Assembly (NCBI RefSeq): GCF_040706615.1
Contig: NZ_JAPDRF010000003.1
Coordinates: forward strand, 682,001 to 746,000
Direction: 5' to 3'
Length of the DNA: 64,000 nt
Source: Lentisalinibacter sediminis
GTDB taxonomy: Bacteria; Pseudomonadota; Gammaproteobacteria; Steroidobacterales; Woeseiaceae
Shown: positions 52,974 to 61,251 of the stretch, piece by piece
How positions within the stretch are numbered: the first letter of the stretch is position 1
Layout of the letters: each line of letters starts with the position of its first letter
Made by a program: the position numbers and the translations under genes
The notes under the pieces: generated by a model
Databases searched by the model: none
What the model was told of the DNA's origin: nothing
The model's input: only the letters and a program-made list of their open reading frames with translations

Positions 52974-53001
52974 GCGACACCGACGGGACCGTTGCTATAA
53001 T
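52974..53001 (+). promoter_or_regulatory. Promoter abutting the coq7 start codon
   Basis: GCGACA (52974-52979), 16 bp, consensus TATAAT (52996-53001), then TCACCC and the ATG at 53008. No Shine-Dalgarno. Predicted transcript starts at the ATG. Confidence 0.65.
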
Positions 53002-53007
53002 TCACCC

Positions 53008-53649
53008 ATGGATGGACGGAATCGCAGCCTGCCCGACCGTTTTCTGGCGAGCGCCGACAACGCGCTGCGAACCCTGTTCGCGCCGCCGGGCGGCAGTCGG
53101 CCCAACCCGGGTGCGGAGCGGCCCGAGGCGCAGCTGTCGCGCGAGGACGCCAGACACGTCGCCGGGCTGATGCGCATCAACCATTCCGGCGAGGTCGCCG
53201 CGCAGGGCCTGTATCAGGGGCACGCGGTCGTCGCCAGGGACCCGGCCGTGGCCGCGGAGATGCACCATGCGGCCGAGGAGGAGACGGATCACCTGCGCTG
53301 GTGCGCGCAGCGGCTGCAGGAGCTGGACGCGGCGCCGAGCCGGCTGGCACCGGTCTGGTATGCCGGCGCCTGGACCATCGGCGCGCTGAGCGGACTGGCC
53401 GGCGACCGCTGGAGCCTCGGTTTCATCGCGGAGACAGAGCGGCAGGTGGTCGAACACCTGAACGGACATTTGGACCGACTGCCCGTCGAGGACGAACGCA
53501 GTCGAGCCATCCTGCAGCGGATGGCGGAGGAAGAGGCGGTGCACGGCGCCGCCGCCGCGGAATCCGGCGGCAGCCGCCTGCCCGCCCCCGTGCAGGGACT
53601 GATGCGGGCCACGGCGAAGCTGATGACACGAACCGCCTACTGGTTCTAG
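53008..53649 (+). CDS. coq7: 2-nonaprenyl-3-methyl-6-methoxy-1,4-benzoquinol hydroxylase (Coq7)
   Basis: Di-iron C6 hydroxylase of ubiquinone synthesis, used in place of UbiF in many bacteria. The 213-residue protein carries the ferritin-like ligands in MRINHSGEVAAQGLYQGH, EMHHAAEEETDHLRWCAQRL, ETERQVVEHLNGHL and MAEEEAVHGAAA. It complements ubiH and ubiI at 43-45 kb, suggesting UbiF is replaced here. It is preceded directly by a TATAAT box. Confidence 0.95.
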   Translation: MDGRNRSLPDRFLASADNALRTLFAPPGGSRPNPGAERPEAQLSREDARHVAGLMRINHSGEVAAQGLYQGHAVVARDPAVAAEMHHAAEEETDHLRWCAQRLQELDAAPSRLAPVWYAGAWTIGALSGLAGDRWSLGFIAETERQVVEHLNGHLDRLPVEDERSRAILQRMAEEEAVHGAAAAESGGSRLPAPVQGLMRATAKLMTRTAYWF

Positions 53650-53670
53650 CCGGCCGCCGGGGCCGCCGGC

Positions 53671-53699
53671 TTGCCCTTGTTGAGCGTCTGTCACAAAAT
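53671..53699 (+). promoter_or_regulatory. Candidate promoter of the Crp-type gene
   Basis: TTGCCC (53671-53676), 17 bp, CAAAAT (53694-53699, 4/6). Predicted leader of about 22 nt containing GCGAGGGGG before the ATG. Confidence 0.5.
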
Positions 53700-53727
53700 A
53701 GCTGTTGGATCCAGCGAGGGGGCTCGA

Positions 53728-54375
53728 ATGCCAACGACAGCGAAGAATCTGAGCGACGTACCGGCCATCAACCGGTTCCTCAGCTACTGCCGCGTGCGCA
53801 CCATCCCGTCGAAGACGGTGATGATCCACGCCGGCGACCTCCCCGACATCCTCTACTACATCGTCGACGGCTCGGTCGAGGTCATGATCGAGGACGAGGA
53901 CGGCAACGAGATGGTGCTGGCCTACCTCAATAAGGGTCAGTTCTTCGGCGAGATGGGCCTGTTCTACGAACAGCCGACGCGCAGCGCGTGGGTGCGCACC
54001 CGCACCGAGAGCGAGATCGCGGAGATGACCTACCCCCGCTTCCGCCAGATCGCCAGCGAGAGCCCGGGCCTGGTCTTCGAACTGGCCACACAGCTGGCGA
54101 GCCGGCTGGATCGCACCAACCGCAAGCTCGGCGATCTGGCCTTCGTGGACGTCACCGGCCGCGTGGCTCACGCCATCATGGATCTGTGCAACGAGCCGGA
54201 TGCCATGACACATCCCGACGGCATGCAGATCAAGGTCAGCCGCCAGGAACTCTCCCGTCTGGTGGGCTGCTCCCGCGAGATGGCCGGCCGGGTCCTGAAG
54301 GTCCTGGAGGAGCAGGGACTGGTTTCCGCCAACGGCAAGACCATCGTGGTCTACGGCGCGCGACCGAAACGCTAG
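53728..54375 (+). CDS. crp: Crp/Vfr-type cyclic AMP receptor transcription factor
   Basis: 215 residues. The cyclic-nucleotide domain has the cAMP phosphate-binding cassette FFGEMGLFYEQPTRSAWVRT (Glu, Arg, Ser in E. coli CRP positions). The C-helix VFELATQLASRLDRTNRKLGDL follows, then a winged HTH with recognition helix SRQELSRLVGCSREMAGRVLKVLEEQGL, also CRP-like. The close match to the cAMP pocket favours true Crp/Vfr over FNR or Dnr types. Confidence 0.9.
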   Translation: MPTTAKNLSDVPAINRFLSYCRVRTIPSKTVMIHAGDLPDILYYIVDGSVEVMIEDEDGNEMVLAYLNKGQFFGEMGLFYEQPTRSAWVRTRTESEIAEMTYPRFRQIASESPGLVFELATQLASRLDRTNRKLGDLAFVDVTGRVAHAIMDLCNEPDAMTHPDGMQIKVSRQELSRLVGCSREMAGRVLKVLEEQGLVSANGKTIVVYGARPKR

Positions 54376-54393
54376 CCGCTCGCCGGCGGCCGT

Positions 54394-55071
54394 TTAGTCC
54401 GCCTTCCCGGCCTTCGCGATAGTCTCTTTCATTGCGCGGATGGTCGCGGCGTAGTCGTCGCTGCCGAATATCGCCGAGCCAGCCACGAACGTATCGGCGC
54501 CGGCGGCCGCCACGTCGCCGATATTGTCCACCTTCACGCCGCCGTCGACTTCCAGCCGGATATCCCTGCCTGATTCGTCGATGAGCCGGCGCACCGCGCG
54601 CAGCTTGGTCAGCGCCTCCGGGATGAACTTCTGCCCGCCGAAGCCCGGGTTCACCGACATGATCAGGATCATTTCCACCTTGTCCATCACGTGCTCGAGC
54701 CAGGAGAGCGGCGTCGCGGGATTGAACACCAGCCCCGCGCCGACGCCCTGCTCGCGGATCAGCGCGAGGCTGCGATCTACGTGCCGCGAGGCCTCCGGGT
54801 GGAACGTGATGTAACTCGCGCCGGCCGCCGCGAAATCGGGGATCAGGCGGTCCACGGGTTCCACCATCAGGTGGACATCGATGGGCGCCGTCACGCCGTA
54901 GTTGCGCAGGGCCTCGCAGACCAGCGGGCCCACCGTCAGGTTCGGCACGTAATGGTTGTCCATCACGTCGAAGTGGACCATGCCGGCGCCGGCCGCGAGC
55001 ACGGCGTCCACCTCTTCGCCGAGCCGGGCGAAGTCCGCCGACAGGATGGAAGGAGCGATCACGGGCTGCAC
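54394..55071 (-). CDS. rpe: Ribulose-phosphate 3-epimerase
   Basis: Pentose-phosphate TIM-barrel enzyme. I chose the GTG at 55071, which has GGAGA upstream and gives 225 residues (E. coli length) starting (M)QPVIAPSILSADFARLGEE. An upstream ATG would add an unconserved 18 residues. VHFDVMDNHYVPNLTVGP, DVHLMVEP, ILIMSVNPGFGGQKFIP and LEVDGGV are intact. It is downstream of djlA by about 70 bp and convergent with crp. Confidence 0.96.
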   Translation of the reverse strand: MQPVIAPSILSADFARLGEEVDAVLAAGAGMVHFDVMDNHYVPNLTVGPLVCEALRNYGVTAPIDVHLMVEPVDRLIPDFAAAGASYITFHPEASRHVDRSLALIREQGVGAGLVFNPATPLSWLEHVMDKVEMILIMSVNPGFGGQKFIPEALTKLRAVRRLIDESGRDIRLEVDGGVKVDNIGDVAAAGADTFVAGSAIFGSDDYAATIRAMKETIAKAGKAD

Positions 55072-55141
55072 GACGCTGTCTCCGTTGTTGTGTGGCACGG
55101 CACTGTAGCCAAGCGCGCCCGCCATGTATAGCCGGCCTGTC

Positions 55142-55927
55142 CTACCTGAAACCGCGTCGGGCTTTCAGGGACTCGTAGGCATTGCGGATCTCCCGCGTGC
55201 GCTGCTGCGCGCCCGCAAGATCCTCGGGGCTGAGATCCTTCGACGCCAGCTTGTCCGGATGGTAGCGATTCATCAGGCGGCGGTAGGCCTGTTTGATATC
55301 CGTATCGCTCGCGGATTCCGGCACCCCCAGGACTTCGTAGGCGTGGTCGACGAGCTTCCTCTCGGCGCGGCCCCGTTCCGAACGGGCGAAACCGCGCTGT
55401 GCCCGCAGCACGGCCTCCATCTGGGCGAACTCCACGCGGCCGATGCCGAACTCACCCGCCATGGCCCACAGCAGAGCGCGTTCGCGCTCGTGCATGCGTC
55501 CGTCGGCGAGCGCGATGCGCAGCTGCAGGCGCAGGAACGCACGGCCGAGATCGCCGCCGCGGCCGGCCAGCGCCGCCAGACGCTGCAGCCGGCCGCGCAA
55601 GGGATAATCCGCGCGCTTGCCCTGATTGAACCATTCAATGGCGGAACGGGTGTCGTCGGCCGACAGCCCGAGTTCGTGCATGATCCGGCGCGCGGCTCCG
55701 ATCTCGGCTTCGCTCACGCGCCCGTCAGCCTTGGCGAGGTGACCCATGGTCTCGAAGGTGATGCGCAGGAATTCGGCAGGCAGCCGGGTCGGCCCGGCCC
55801 GGGATTCCCGCCATTTGGCGTAGCCCCGGTCGAACTGGTGGCCCAGCAGGACGCCGAGCACGGCGAACAACGGCCGGCCCGTGGCGAGACCCAGCAGGCC
55901 GCCTGCGAGCTTGCCCCACCAGTTCAA
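55142..55927 (-). CDS. djlA: DjlA-type co-chaperone (TerB-like and C-terminal J domain)
   Basis: 261 residues. N-terminal membrane segment (about 5-30, GLLGLATGRPLFAVLGVLLGH), a TerB-like helical domain (about 50-185, with AKADGRVSEAEI and ALADGRMHERE repeats) and a C-terminal J domain (about 198-258) with the HPD tripeptide in MNRYHPDKLASKDL. It recruits DnaK at the inner membrane. The apparent start is TTG without a clear ribosome site, so the N-terminus is tentative. Confidence 0.92.
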   Translation of the reverse strand: MNWWGKLAGGLLGLATGRPLFAVLGVLLGHQFDRGYAKWRESRAGPTRLPAEFLRITFETMGHLAKADGRVSEAEIGAARRIMHELGLSADDTRSAIEWFNQGKRADYPLRGRLQRLAALAGRGGDLGRAFLRLQLRIALADGRMHERERALLWAMAGEFGIGRVEFAQMEAVLRAQRGFARSERGRAERKLVDHAYEVLGVPESASDTDIKQAYRRLMNRYHPDKLASKDLSPEDLAGAQQRTREIRNAYESLKARRGFR

Positions 55928-56060
55928 CGACGCGGTCCGTGACCGTGCATAAGCGGGGATGCTACCCCGATTAACGACACCGTTGCACTGCGCAGGGCGG
56001 AGCGGTTGCCCGCGCCGCGCCGCCGGTCCATCATCGCCGCTTTACCGCGGGGAAGCGCCG

Positions 56061-56981
56061 ATGGCCGAGCACAGCAGCGACGTCGTATTCGAGTCCACCG
56101 TGACCGGTCTCGAGCTGATCGGCCGCGGCAAGGTCCGCGACCTGTGGGCGGTGGACGACGAGCATCTGCTGATGGTCGCCACCGACCGGCTGTCGGCCTA
56201 CGACGTCGTGCTGCCGGACCCGATCCCGGGCAAGGGCGCCATCCTCACCCGCATCTCCCGGTTCTGGTTCGCCCGCACGGCGGGCATCGTCCCGAATCAT
56301 CTGAGCGAGCTGCCACTGGAGGCCGTCATCACCGATCCTGCCGAACGTGAGCTGCTCGGCGAACGCAGCATGGTCGTGCGGCGGCTGCAGCCCCTGCCGA
56401 TGGAAGCCGTGGTCCGCGGCTACCTGATCGGCTCCGGCTGGCGCGACTACCGGGCGACCGGCGCCGTGTGCGGTATCCCTCTGCCGCCCGACCTGCCCCA
56501 GGCCGCGCAGCTGGACGAGCCCCTGTTCACACCGGCCACCAAGGCCGCCGTCGGCGATCACGACGAGAACATCAGCTTCGACACGCTGACGGAGATCATC
56601 GGACGGGAGCGGGCGATACAGGTTCGCGAGCTGTCGCTGCGCATCTATTCCGAGTGCGCGGACTACGCCATGCAGCGGGGCATCATCATCGCCGACACGA
56701 AGTTCGAGTTCGGCGTGGACCGCGCCGGCACTCTGTACCTGATCGACGAGGTACTCACGCCCGACTCGTCCCGATTCTGGCCGGCGGAGTCCTGGCGCAC
56801 CGGCACGAGCCCGCCGAGTTTCGACAAGCAGTTCGTTCGCGACTATCTGGAGACACTCGACTGGGACAAGCGCGCGCCCGGACCGCGCCTGCCGGCGGAG
56901 GTCATCGCCCGCACGCGCGAAAAATATCTCCGCGCGCTGGAGCTGCTCACCGGCGACAGCGCTCCGACCAGCCGCGAATAA
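56061..56981 (+). CDS. purC: Phosphoribosylaminoimidazole-succinocarboxamide synthase
   Basis: SAICAR synthetase of purine synthesis. The 306-residue product is the longer type, as in yeast Ade1. GRGKVRDLWAVDDEHLLMVATDRLSAYDV (nucleotide loop), VVRGYLIGSGWRDYRATG and IIIADTKFEFGVDRAGTLYLIDEVLTPDSSRFWP are present. GCGGGGAAG provides a partial ribosome site. Its last 35 bp overlap the end of the cobalamin-binding protein gene on the other strand. Confidence 0.96.
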   Translation: MAEHSSDVVFESTVTGLELIGRGKVRDLWAVDDEHLLMVATDRLSAYDVVLPDPIPGKGAILTRISRFWFARTAGIVPNHLSELPLEAVITDPAERELLGERSMVVRRLQPLPMEAVVRGYLIGSGWRDYRATGAVCGIPLPPDLPQAAQLDEPLFTPATKAAVGDHDENISFDTLTEIIGRERAIQVRELSLRIYSECADYAMQRGIIIADTKFEFGVDRAGTLYLIDEVLTPDSSRFWPAESWRTGTSPPSFDKQFVRDYLETLDWDKRAPGPRLPAEVIARTREKYLRALELLTGDSAPTSRE

Positions 56982-57750
56982 TGGCGGCGATCTCGCGCAC
57001 GCCGTCGGTCAGCGCCGCCGGTCCCGGCTGCAGGATCTGCGCCGACTTCACCTCGTAGAGATCGCCGTGGCGCACGGCGGGCACCGCATCCCAGCCCGGG
57101 CGCTCCGCCACTCGCTCGGGGCGGAACTTCTTGCCGCACCAGGATCCGATCACGATGTCGGGAGCCGCGTCGATGATGGGGGCGTCGTCGGCGAAGATGC
57201 GGTTCTTCGCCAGCGGCTCGTCGGCCATCGCCGGGAAGCAGTCCTCGCCGCCCGCGATGCGGATCAGCTCGGCGACCCAGCGGATGCCGGTGATACGGGG
57301 CTCGTCCCATTCCTCGAAGTAGACGCGGGGTCGGTGTTCCAGTGCGGCGGTGCCGGCGCGGATGGTCTCCAGGCCCTCCGCCAGGTTCGCGGCGTAGGCC
57401 CGGGCCCGGGACTCGCAACCGACCATGCCGCCGAGCACCCGGATCATCTGCAGGATCTCCGCCACCGAACGGTGATTGAACACGTGCACCGGCACACCGC
57501 GACGAATCAAATCGGCCGCGATGTCGGCCTGCAGATCGGAAAATCCCAGCACCAGGTCCGGCTCGAGCGCCATGATGCGGTCGATCTTCGCGCTGGTGAA
57601 GGCGGAGACCTTCGGCTTCTCGCGCCGCGCGCGCGGCGGCCGCACGGTGAATCCGGAGATGCCGACGATGCGGTCCTCCTCGCCGAGCGCATACAGCGTC
57701 TCGGTGGTCTCCTCCGTCATGCAGATGATGCGGCTCGGATAATCGTCCAT
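56947..57750 (-). CDS. Cobalamin-binding ABC-type substrate-binding protein, apparently without signal peptide
   Basis: 267 residues of the PF01497/BtuF periplasmic-binding fold: RIICMTEETTETLYALGEEDRIVGISGFTV, PDLVLGFSDLQADIAADLIRRGVPVHVFNHRS, and PRVYFEEWDEPRITGIRWVAELIRIAGG. The start at ATG 57750 has AAGGA upstream. Neither it nor the longer candidate (57792) gives a secretion signal. No permease or ATPase is adjacent. It could bind cobalamin-like or iron chelate ligands; cytoplasmic location is inferred. Confidence 0.82.
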   Translation of the reverse strand: MDDYPSRIICMTEETTETLYALGEEDRIVGISGFTVRPPRARREKPKVSAFTSAKIDRIMALEPDLVLGFSDLQADIAADLIRRGVPVHVFNHRSVAEILQMIRVLGGMVGCESRARAYAANLAEGLETIRAGTAALEHRPRVYFEEWDEPRITGIRWVAELIRIAGGEDCFPAMADEPLAKNRIFADDAPIIDAAPDIVIGSWCGKKFRPERVAERPGWDAVPAVRHGDLYEVKSAQILQPGPAALTDGVREIAAIIRGWSERCRR

Positions 57751-57865
57751 GCGAAAGTCCTTCGTCCGCCCGTCTCGCTCGTGCCCGTTCATGCCGGAGC
57801 CCCGACTACAGGGGCTAATGTACAATCGGCGACGGCCCGTGCCAAAGGAGGGCGGCACCGCACCC

Positions 57866-59200
57866 ATGCTGGATTCCCTGATCCGTTATCTGCAGCGATT
57901 CCTCTGGAGCCCGCAGTTCGCCGGTCTCCCCCCCGTGCCTGCCTTCGGCGTCGCTTTCCTGCGCTATGTCTGGGCCATCGTCCGCGACCTGATGAGCGGA
58001 CAGCTGACGATGCGGGCGATGAGCCTGGTCTACACCACGCTGCTTTCCATCGTGCCGCTGCTCGCATTCAGCTTCTCTGTGCTGAAGGGATTCGGCATCC
58101 ACCGGGAACTGGAACCCCAGCTGACCGAGTTCCTCGCGCCGCTCGGCAGCCAGGGGGAGCGGATCGTCTCCACGCTGATGAACCTCGTCAACGACGTGGA
58201 CGGCGGCGTGCTCGGCGGCGTCAGCCTCGCGTTCTTCATCTACACCGCCTTCTCGATGGTGCAGAAGATCGAAGAAAGCGTGAACTTCGTCTGGCACGTC
58301 AGCAACCCGCGCAGCATCGCGCGGCGCTTCACGGAGTATTTCAGCGTGTTGCTGATGGGGCCGGTCGTGCTGGTGGTCGCCCTCGGCATCATCGCCTCCG
58401 TCCGCAACAACGCGCTCACCGAGCGGCTGATGGAGGTCGAACCATTCGGCACGGCGATCGTCGCGGCCGGCGAACTCACGCCCTATCTCCTCGCCATCCT
58501 GGCCCTGACCGTCCTGTACAAGCTGATCCCGAATACCCGGGTGAAGTTCCGCGCCGCCTTCGTCGGCGGGCTGACCGCGGGCATTCTGTGGGCGACCACC
58601 AGCGCCGTGTTCGCCAACGTCTTCGTCGGCGCCGGCGGCCGCATCCAGGTGGTCTACGCCAGTTTCGCGATCGCCATCCTGGTGCTGATGTGGTTGTACC
58701 TGAACTGGCTGATCCTGCTGCTCGGCGCGCAGATCGCGTTCTACAACCAGAATCCGGGCTTCCTGCGCCTCGGCCGCCGGGAGACGCGGCTGGCGAACAG
58801 CCTGCGCGAGCGGCTGGCGCTGAACGTGATGTACCTCGTGGGGGCCGCTTTTCGCGGCGGCTCCGGTTGCCGGACGGTACGCGAGCTGGCGAAGGAGCTG
58901 GCGATCCCGGGCATCGTCATCTCCCAGGTCGTCACGAATCTGGAGGACGCGGGCCTCATCACCAGCACCGAGCAGGAACGGCTGGTTCCCGCGCGGGAGC
59001 CTGCGCGCATCCGGCTGCAGGACATCCTCGATGCGGTACGGGAAGGCGGCGACACCGGCTCCTGGCGGCCGCCGTCGTGGACGCCTGCCATCGCGGACCT
59101 GGGTGACCGCATCGACGACGCCCTGGAGACCGTAGTGGACGAGCGGACCCTGAGCGACCTCCTCGATCAGCTCGAGGACGGCGCAGAGCGGGCCGGCTGA
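57866..59200 (+). CDS. YihY/BrkB family membrane protein with C-terminal winged-helix extension
   Basis: 444 residues, longer than E. coli YihY (about 290). Residues about 25-310 hold six membrane segments with the family pattern MSLVYTTLLSIVPLLAFSFSVLKGFG and IPNTRVKFRAAFVGGLTAGILW. Residues about 320-440 form a cytoplasmic domain with a winged-helix look (CRTVRELAKELAIPGIVISQVVTNLEDAGLI). Once annotated as ribonuclease BN, the family has no proven nuclease role. AAAGGAGG lies 14 bases upstream, slightly far. Confidence 0.9.
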   Translation: MLDSLIRYLQRFLWSPQFAGLPPVPAFGVAFLRYVWAIVRDLMSGQLTMRAMSLVYTTLLSIVPLLAFSFSVLKGFGIHRELEPQLTEFLAPLGSQGERIVSTLMNLVNDVDGGVLGGVSLAFFIYTAFSMVQKIEESVNFVWHVSNPRSIARRFTEYFSVLLMGPVVLVVALGIIASVRNNALTERLMEVEPFGTAIVAAGELTPYLLAILALTVLYKLIPNTRVKFRAAFVGGLTAGILWATTSAVFANVFVGAGGRIQVVYASFAIAILVLMWLYLNWLILLLGAQIAFYNQNPGFLRLGRRETRLANSLRERLALNVMYLVGAAFRGGSGCRTVRELAKELAIPGIVISQVVTNLEDAGLITSTEQERLVPAREPARIRLQDILDAVREGGDTGSWRPPSWTPAIADLGDRIDDALETVVDERTLSDLLDQLEDGAERAG

Positions 59201-59234
59201 CGGCCCTCGCGCCGCGGATAAAGGTCGAGCGCGT

Positions 59235-60581
59235 TCAGTTGCCGGCGACAGTCATCTCGGCGACGAGCACCGAGCCACAGCGGATGCCCCCCCTCAAGTC
59301 CTGGTCCCGGCCCACCGCGACGATGTCCCGGTACAGGTCGCGCAGGTTGCCGGCGATGGTGATCTCGCTGACCGGATAGGCGATCTCCCCGCCCTCCACC
59401 CAGAAGCCGGCGGCGCCCCGACTGTAATCGCCGGTGACCGCGTTCACGCCCTGTCCCATCAGCTCGGAGACGATCAGGCCCCGGTCCATCTGCCGGGTCA
59501 GGGTCTCCAGGCCCTCCGCATTGCCCTCCACCAGCAGGTTGTGCACGCCGCCTGCGTTGCCCGTGGTCTCCAGGCCAAGCCGGCGGGCGGAGTAGGTGGA
59601 CAGCACATAGCCCTGCAGCACGCCGGCGGAGACCAGATCCCGGTCCGTCGTGGCCACGCCCTCGCGGTCGAACGGAGCGCTGCCGAATGCGCCGGGGATG
59701 TGCGGGCGCTCGAGGATATTCAGGAAGTCGGGGAAGAGCGTCTCGCCCGCGGCATCCAGAAGGAACGAGGAGCGCCGGTACTGGGCCGCGCCGCTGATGG
59801 CGCCGACGGCATGGCCGATGAACCCCCGGGCCAGCTCCGGCGGGAACAGCACCGGCACCTTCGCCGTCGTGACCTGGCGGGCACCCAGACGCCGCAGGGT
59901 GCGCTCGGCGGCCTTCGCACCCACTGCCTCCAGCGCCTCGAGCTGCGCCGGGTCCCGCGCGGCGGTGTAGTGGTAGTCCCGCTCCATGCCGCCGTCGTCG
60001 CCGGCCAGCACGGCACAGCTGATGCTGTGGCTGCTGCGCCGGTAGGCGCCGAAGAAGCCGTGGCTGTTACCGTAGGCCCTGACGCCCCGGCTGGTCGCCA
60101 CGGTGGCGCCCTCCGAATTGCTGATGCGCGGGTCGCTGTCGAGCGCGGCACCCTCACAGCGGATAGCCATCTCCCGTGCCGCCTCCGGCGAGACCTCCCA
60201 GGCATGGTCCAGCGCAAGGTCGGGCGGATCCACGGCGAGCCTGGCAGGATCCGCGAGGCCCGCGCAGGGATCCTCGGCGGTGCGCCGGGCAATGGAGCAG
60301 GCCCTCCGCACGGCCTCCGTGATGGCTTCCGGGCGGAAGTCCGACGTGCTCGCGCTGCCCTTGCGGCGGTCGAAGTAGACGGTGACGCCGAAGGAGCGGT
60401 CGTTCTGGTACTCCAGCGTCTCGATGTCGCGCATGCGGGCGGTCACCGAGAGGCCGAGGTCGTGGCTAACCGCCGCTTCGCACTCGTCGGCGCCGGACCG
60501 GGCCGCCGTCTCCAGCGCCTGCGACACCAGGTCGGCGAAGCGCCGCTCCTCCGCCGGGCTGATCTCCAGGGTATGACTCAT
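59235..60581 (-). CDS. pmbA: Metalloprotease PmbA/TldE
   Basis: 448-residue TldD/PmbA family subunit. With TldD it forms a processing protease involved in microcin maturation and CcdA turnover in E. coli. Conserved blocks are DIETLEYQNDRSFGVTVYFDRRKGSAST, GLETTGNAGGVHNLLVEG and GLIVSELMGQGVNAVTGDYSRGAAGFWVEGGE. GGAG is well placed before the ATG. The partner tldD is not in the window. Confidence 0.95.
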   Translation of the reverse strand: MSHTLEISPAEERRFADLVSQALETAARSGADECEAAVSHDLGLSVTARMRDIETLEYQNDRSFGVTVYFDRRKGSASTSDFRPEAITEAVRRACSIARRTAEDPCAGLADPARLAVDPPDLALDHAWEVSPEAAREMAIRCEGAALDSDPRISNSEGATVATSRGVRAYGNSHGFFGAYRRSSHSISCAVLAGDDGGMERDYHYTAARDPAQLEALEAVGAKAAERTLRRLGARQVTTAKVPVLFPPELARGFIGHAVGAISGAAQYRRSSFLLDAAGETLFPDFLNILERPHIPGAFGSAPFDREGVATTDRDLVSAGVLQGYVLSTYSARRLGLETTGNAGGVHNLLVEGNAEGLETLTRQMDRGLIVSELMGQGVNAVTGDYSRGAAGFWVEGGEIAYPVSEITIAGNLRDLYRDIVAVGRDQDLRGGIRCGSVLVAEMTVAGN

Positions 60582-60727
60582 GGCGGCTCCTTCGCGGTCG
60601 GGCTCGGTCGTGGACGACAGTGCCGGGGATTCTAAACGGGTGCGGGAGCGCTGACGAGGCGGCGCGCTCGCCAGCCCGGGTCACCTCTCGCGCGCCGGTC
60701 ACGATACAACCGGCGCCTGTGCCCCTG

Positions 60728-60733
60728 TAGAAT
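60728..60733 (+). promoter_or_regulatory. TAGAAT -10-like hexamer six bases before the purE ATG
   Basis: TAGAAT, then GCCGCC, then ATG at 60740; no Shine-Dalgarno. The -35 region is weak. The surrounding CTGTAGAATGC is identical to the sequence upstream of phhA. Confidence 0.45.
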
Positions 60734-60739
60734 GCCGCC

Positions 60740-61246
60740 ATGGACGTGAAAGTCGGCATCATCATGGGTTCGGTCTCCGACTGGGACACCATGGCTCATG
60801 CGAGCGAGACCCTGCATGCGCTCGGCATCCCGCACGAGACGCGGGTGGTCTCCGCCCACCGTACCCCGGACCTGCTGTTCGAGTACTGCGAGACGGCGGC
60901 CGGCCGGGGCCTCGGCGTGATCATCGCCGGCGCCGGCGGCGCAGCCCACCTGCCCGGCATGGCCGCCGCCAAGACACCGCTGCCCGTGCTGGGCGTGCCG
61001 GTGCAGTCGAAGGCACTCTCGGGCATGGATTCGCTGCTCTCGATCGTGCAGATGCCTGCGGGTATCCCGGTGGGCACACTCGCCATCGGCAAGGCCGGTG
61101 CGATAAACGCCGCCCTGCTTGCCGCGGCCATCCTTGCCGTCAGCGACGCGGACATCCGCCGCTCCCTCGAAGAGTACCGCCGGCGGCAGACCGAGAAGGT
61201 GCTCGCGCGTCCCGACCCGGCGGCCGACGATCCGGCCGAAGTCTGA
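60740..61246 (+). CDS. purE: 5-(carboxyamino)imidazole ribonucleotide mutase
   Basis: Class I PurE, 168 residues, rearranging N5-CAIR to CAIR. KVGIIMGSVSDWDTMAHASETL at the N-terminus, SAHRTPDLLFEY with the catalytic histidine, and IIAGAGGAAHLPGMAAA are complete. It pairs with purK 5 bp downstream. A -10 hexamer lies six bases before the ATG. Confidence 0.97.
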   Translation: MDVKVGIIMGSVSDWDTMAHASETLHALGIPHETRVVSAHRTPDLLFEYCETAAGRGLGVIIAGAGGAAHLPGMAAAKTPLPVLGVPVQSKALSGMDSLLSIVQMPAGIPVGTLAIGKAGAINAALLAAAILAVSDADIRRSLEEYRRRQTEKVLARPDPAADDPAEV

Positions 61247-61251
61247 CCGTC

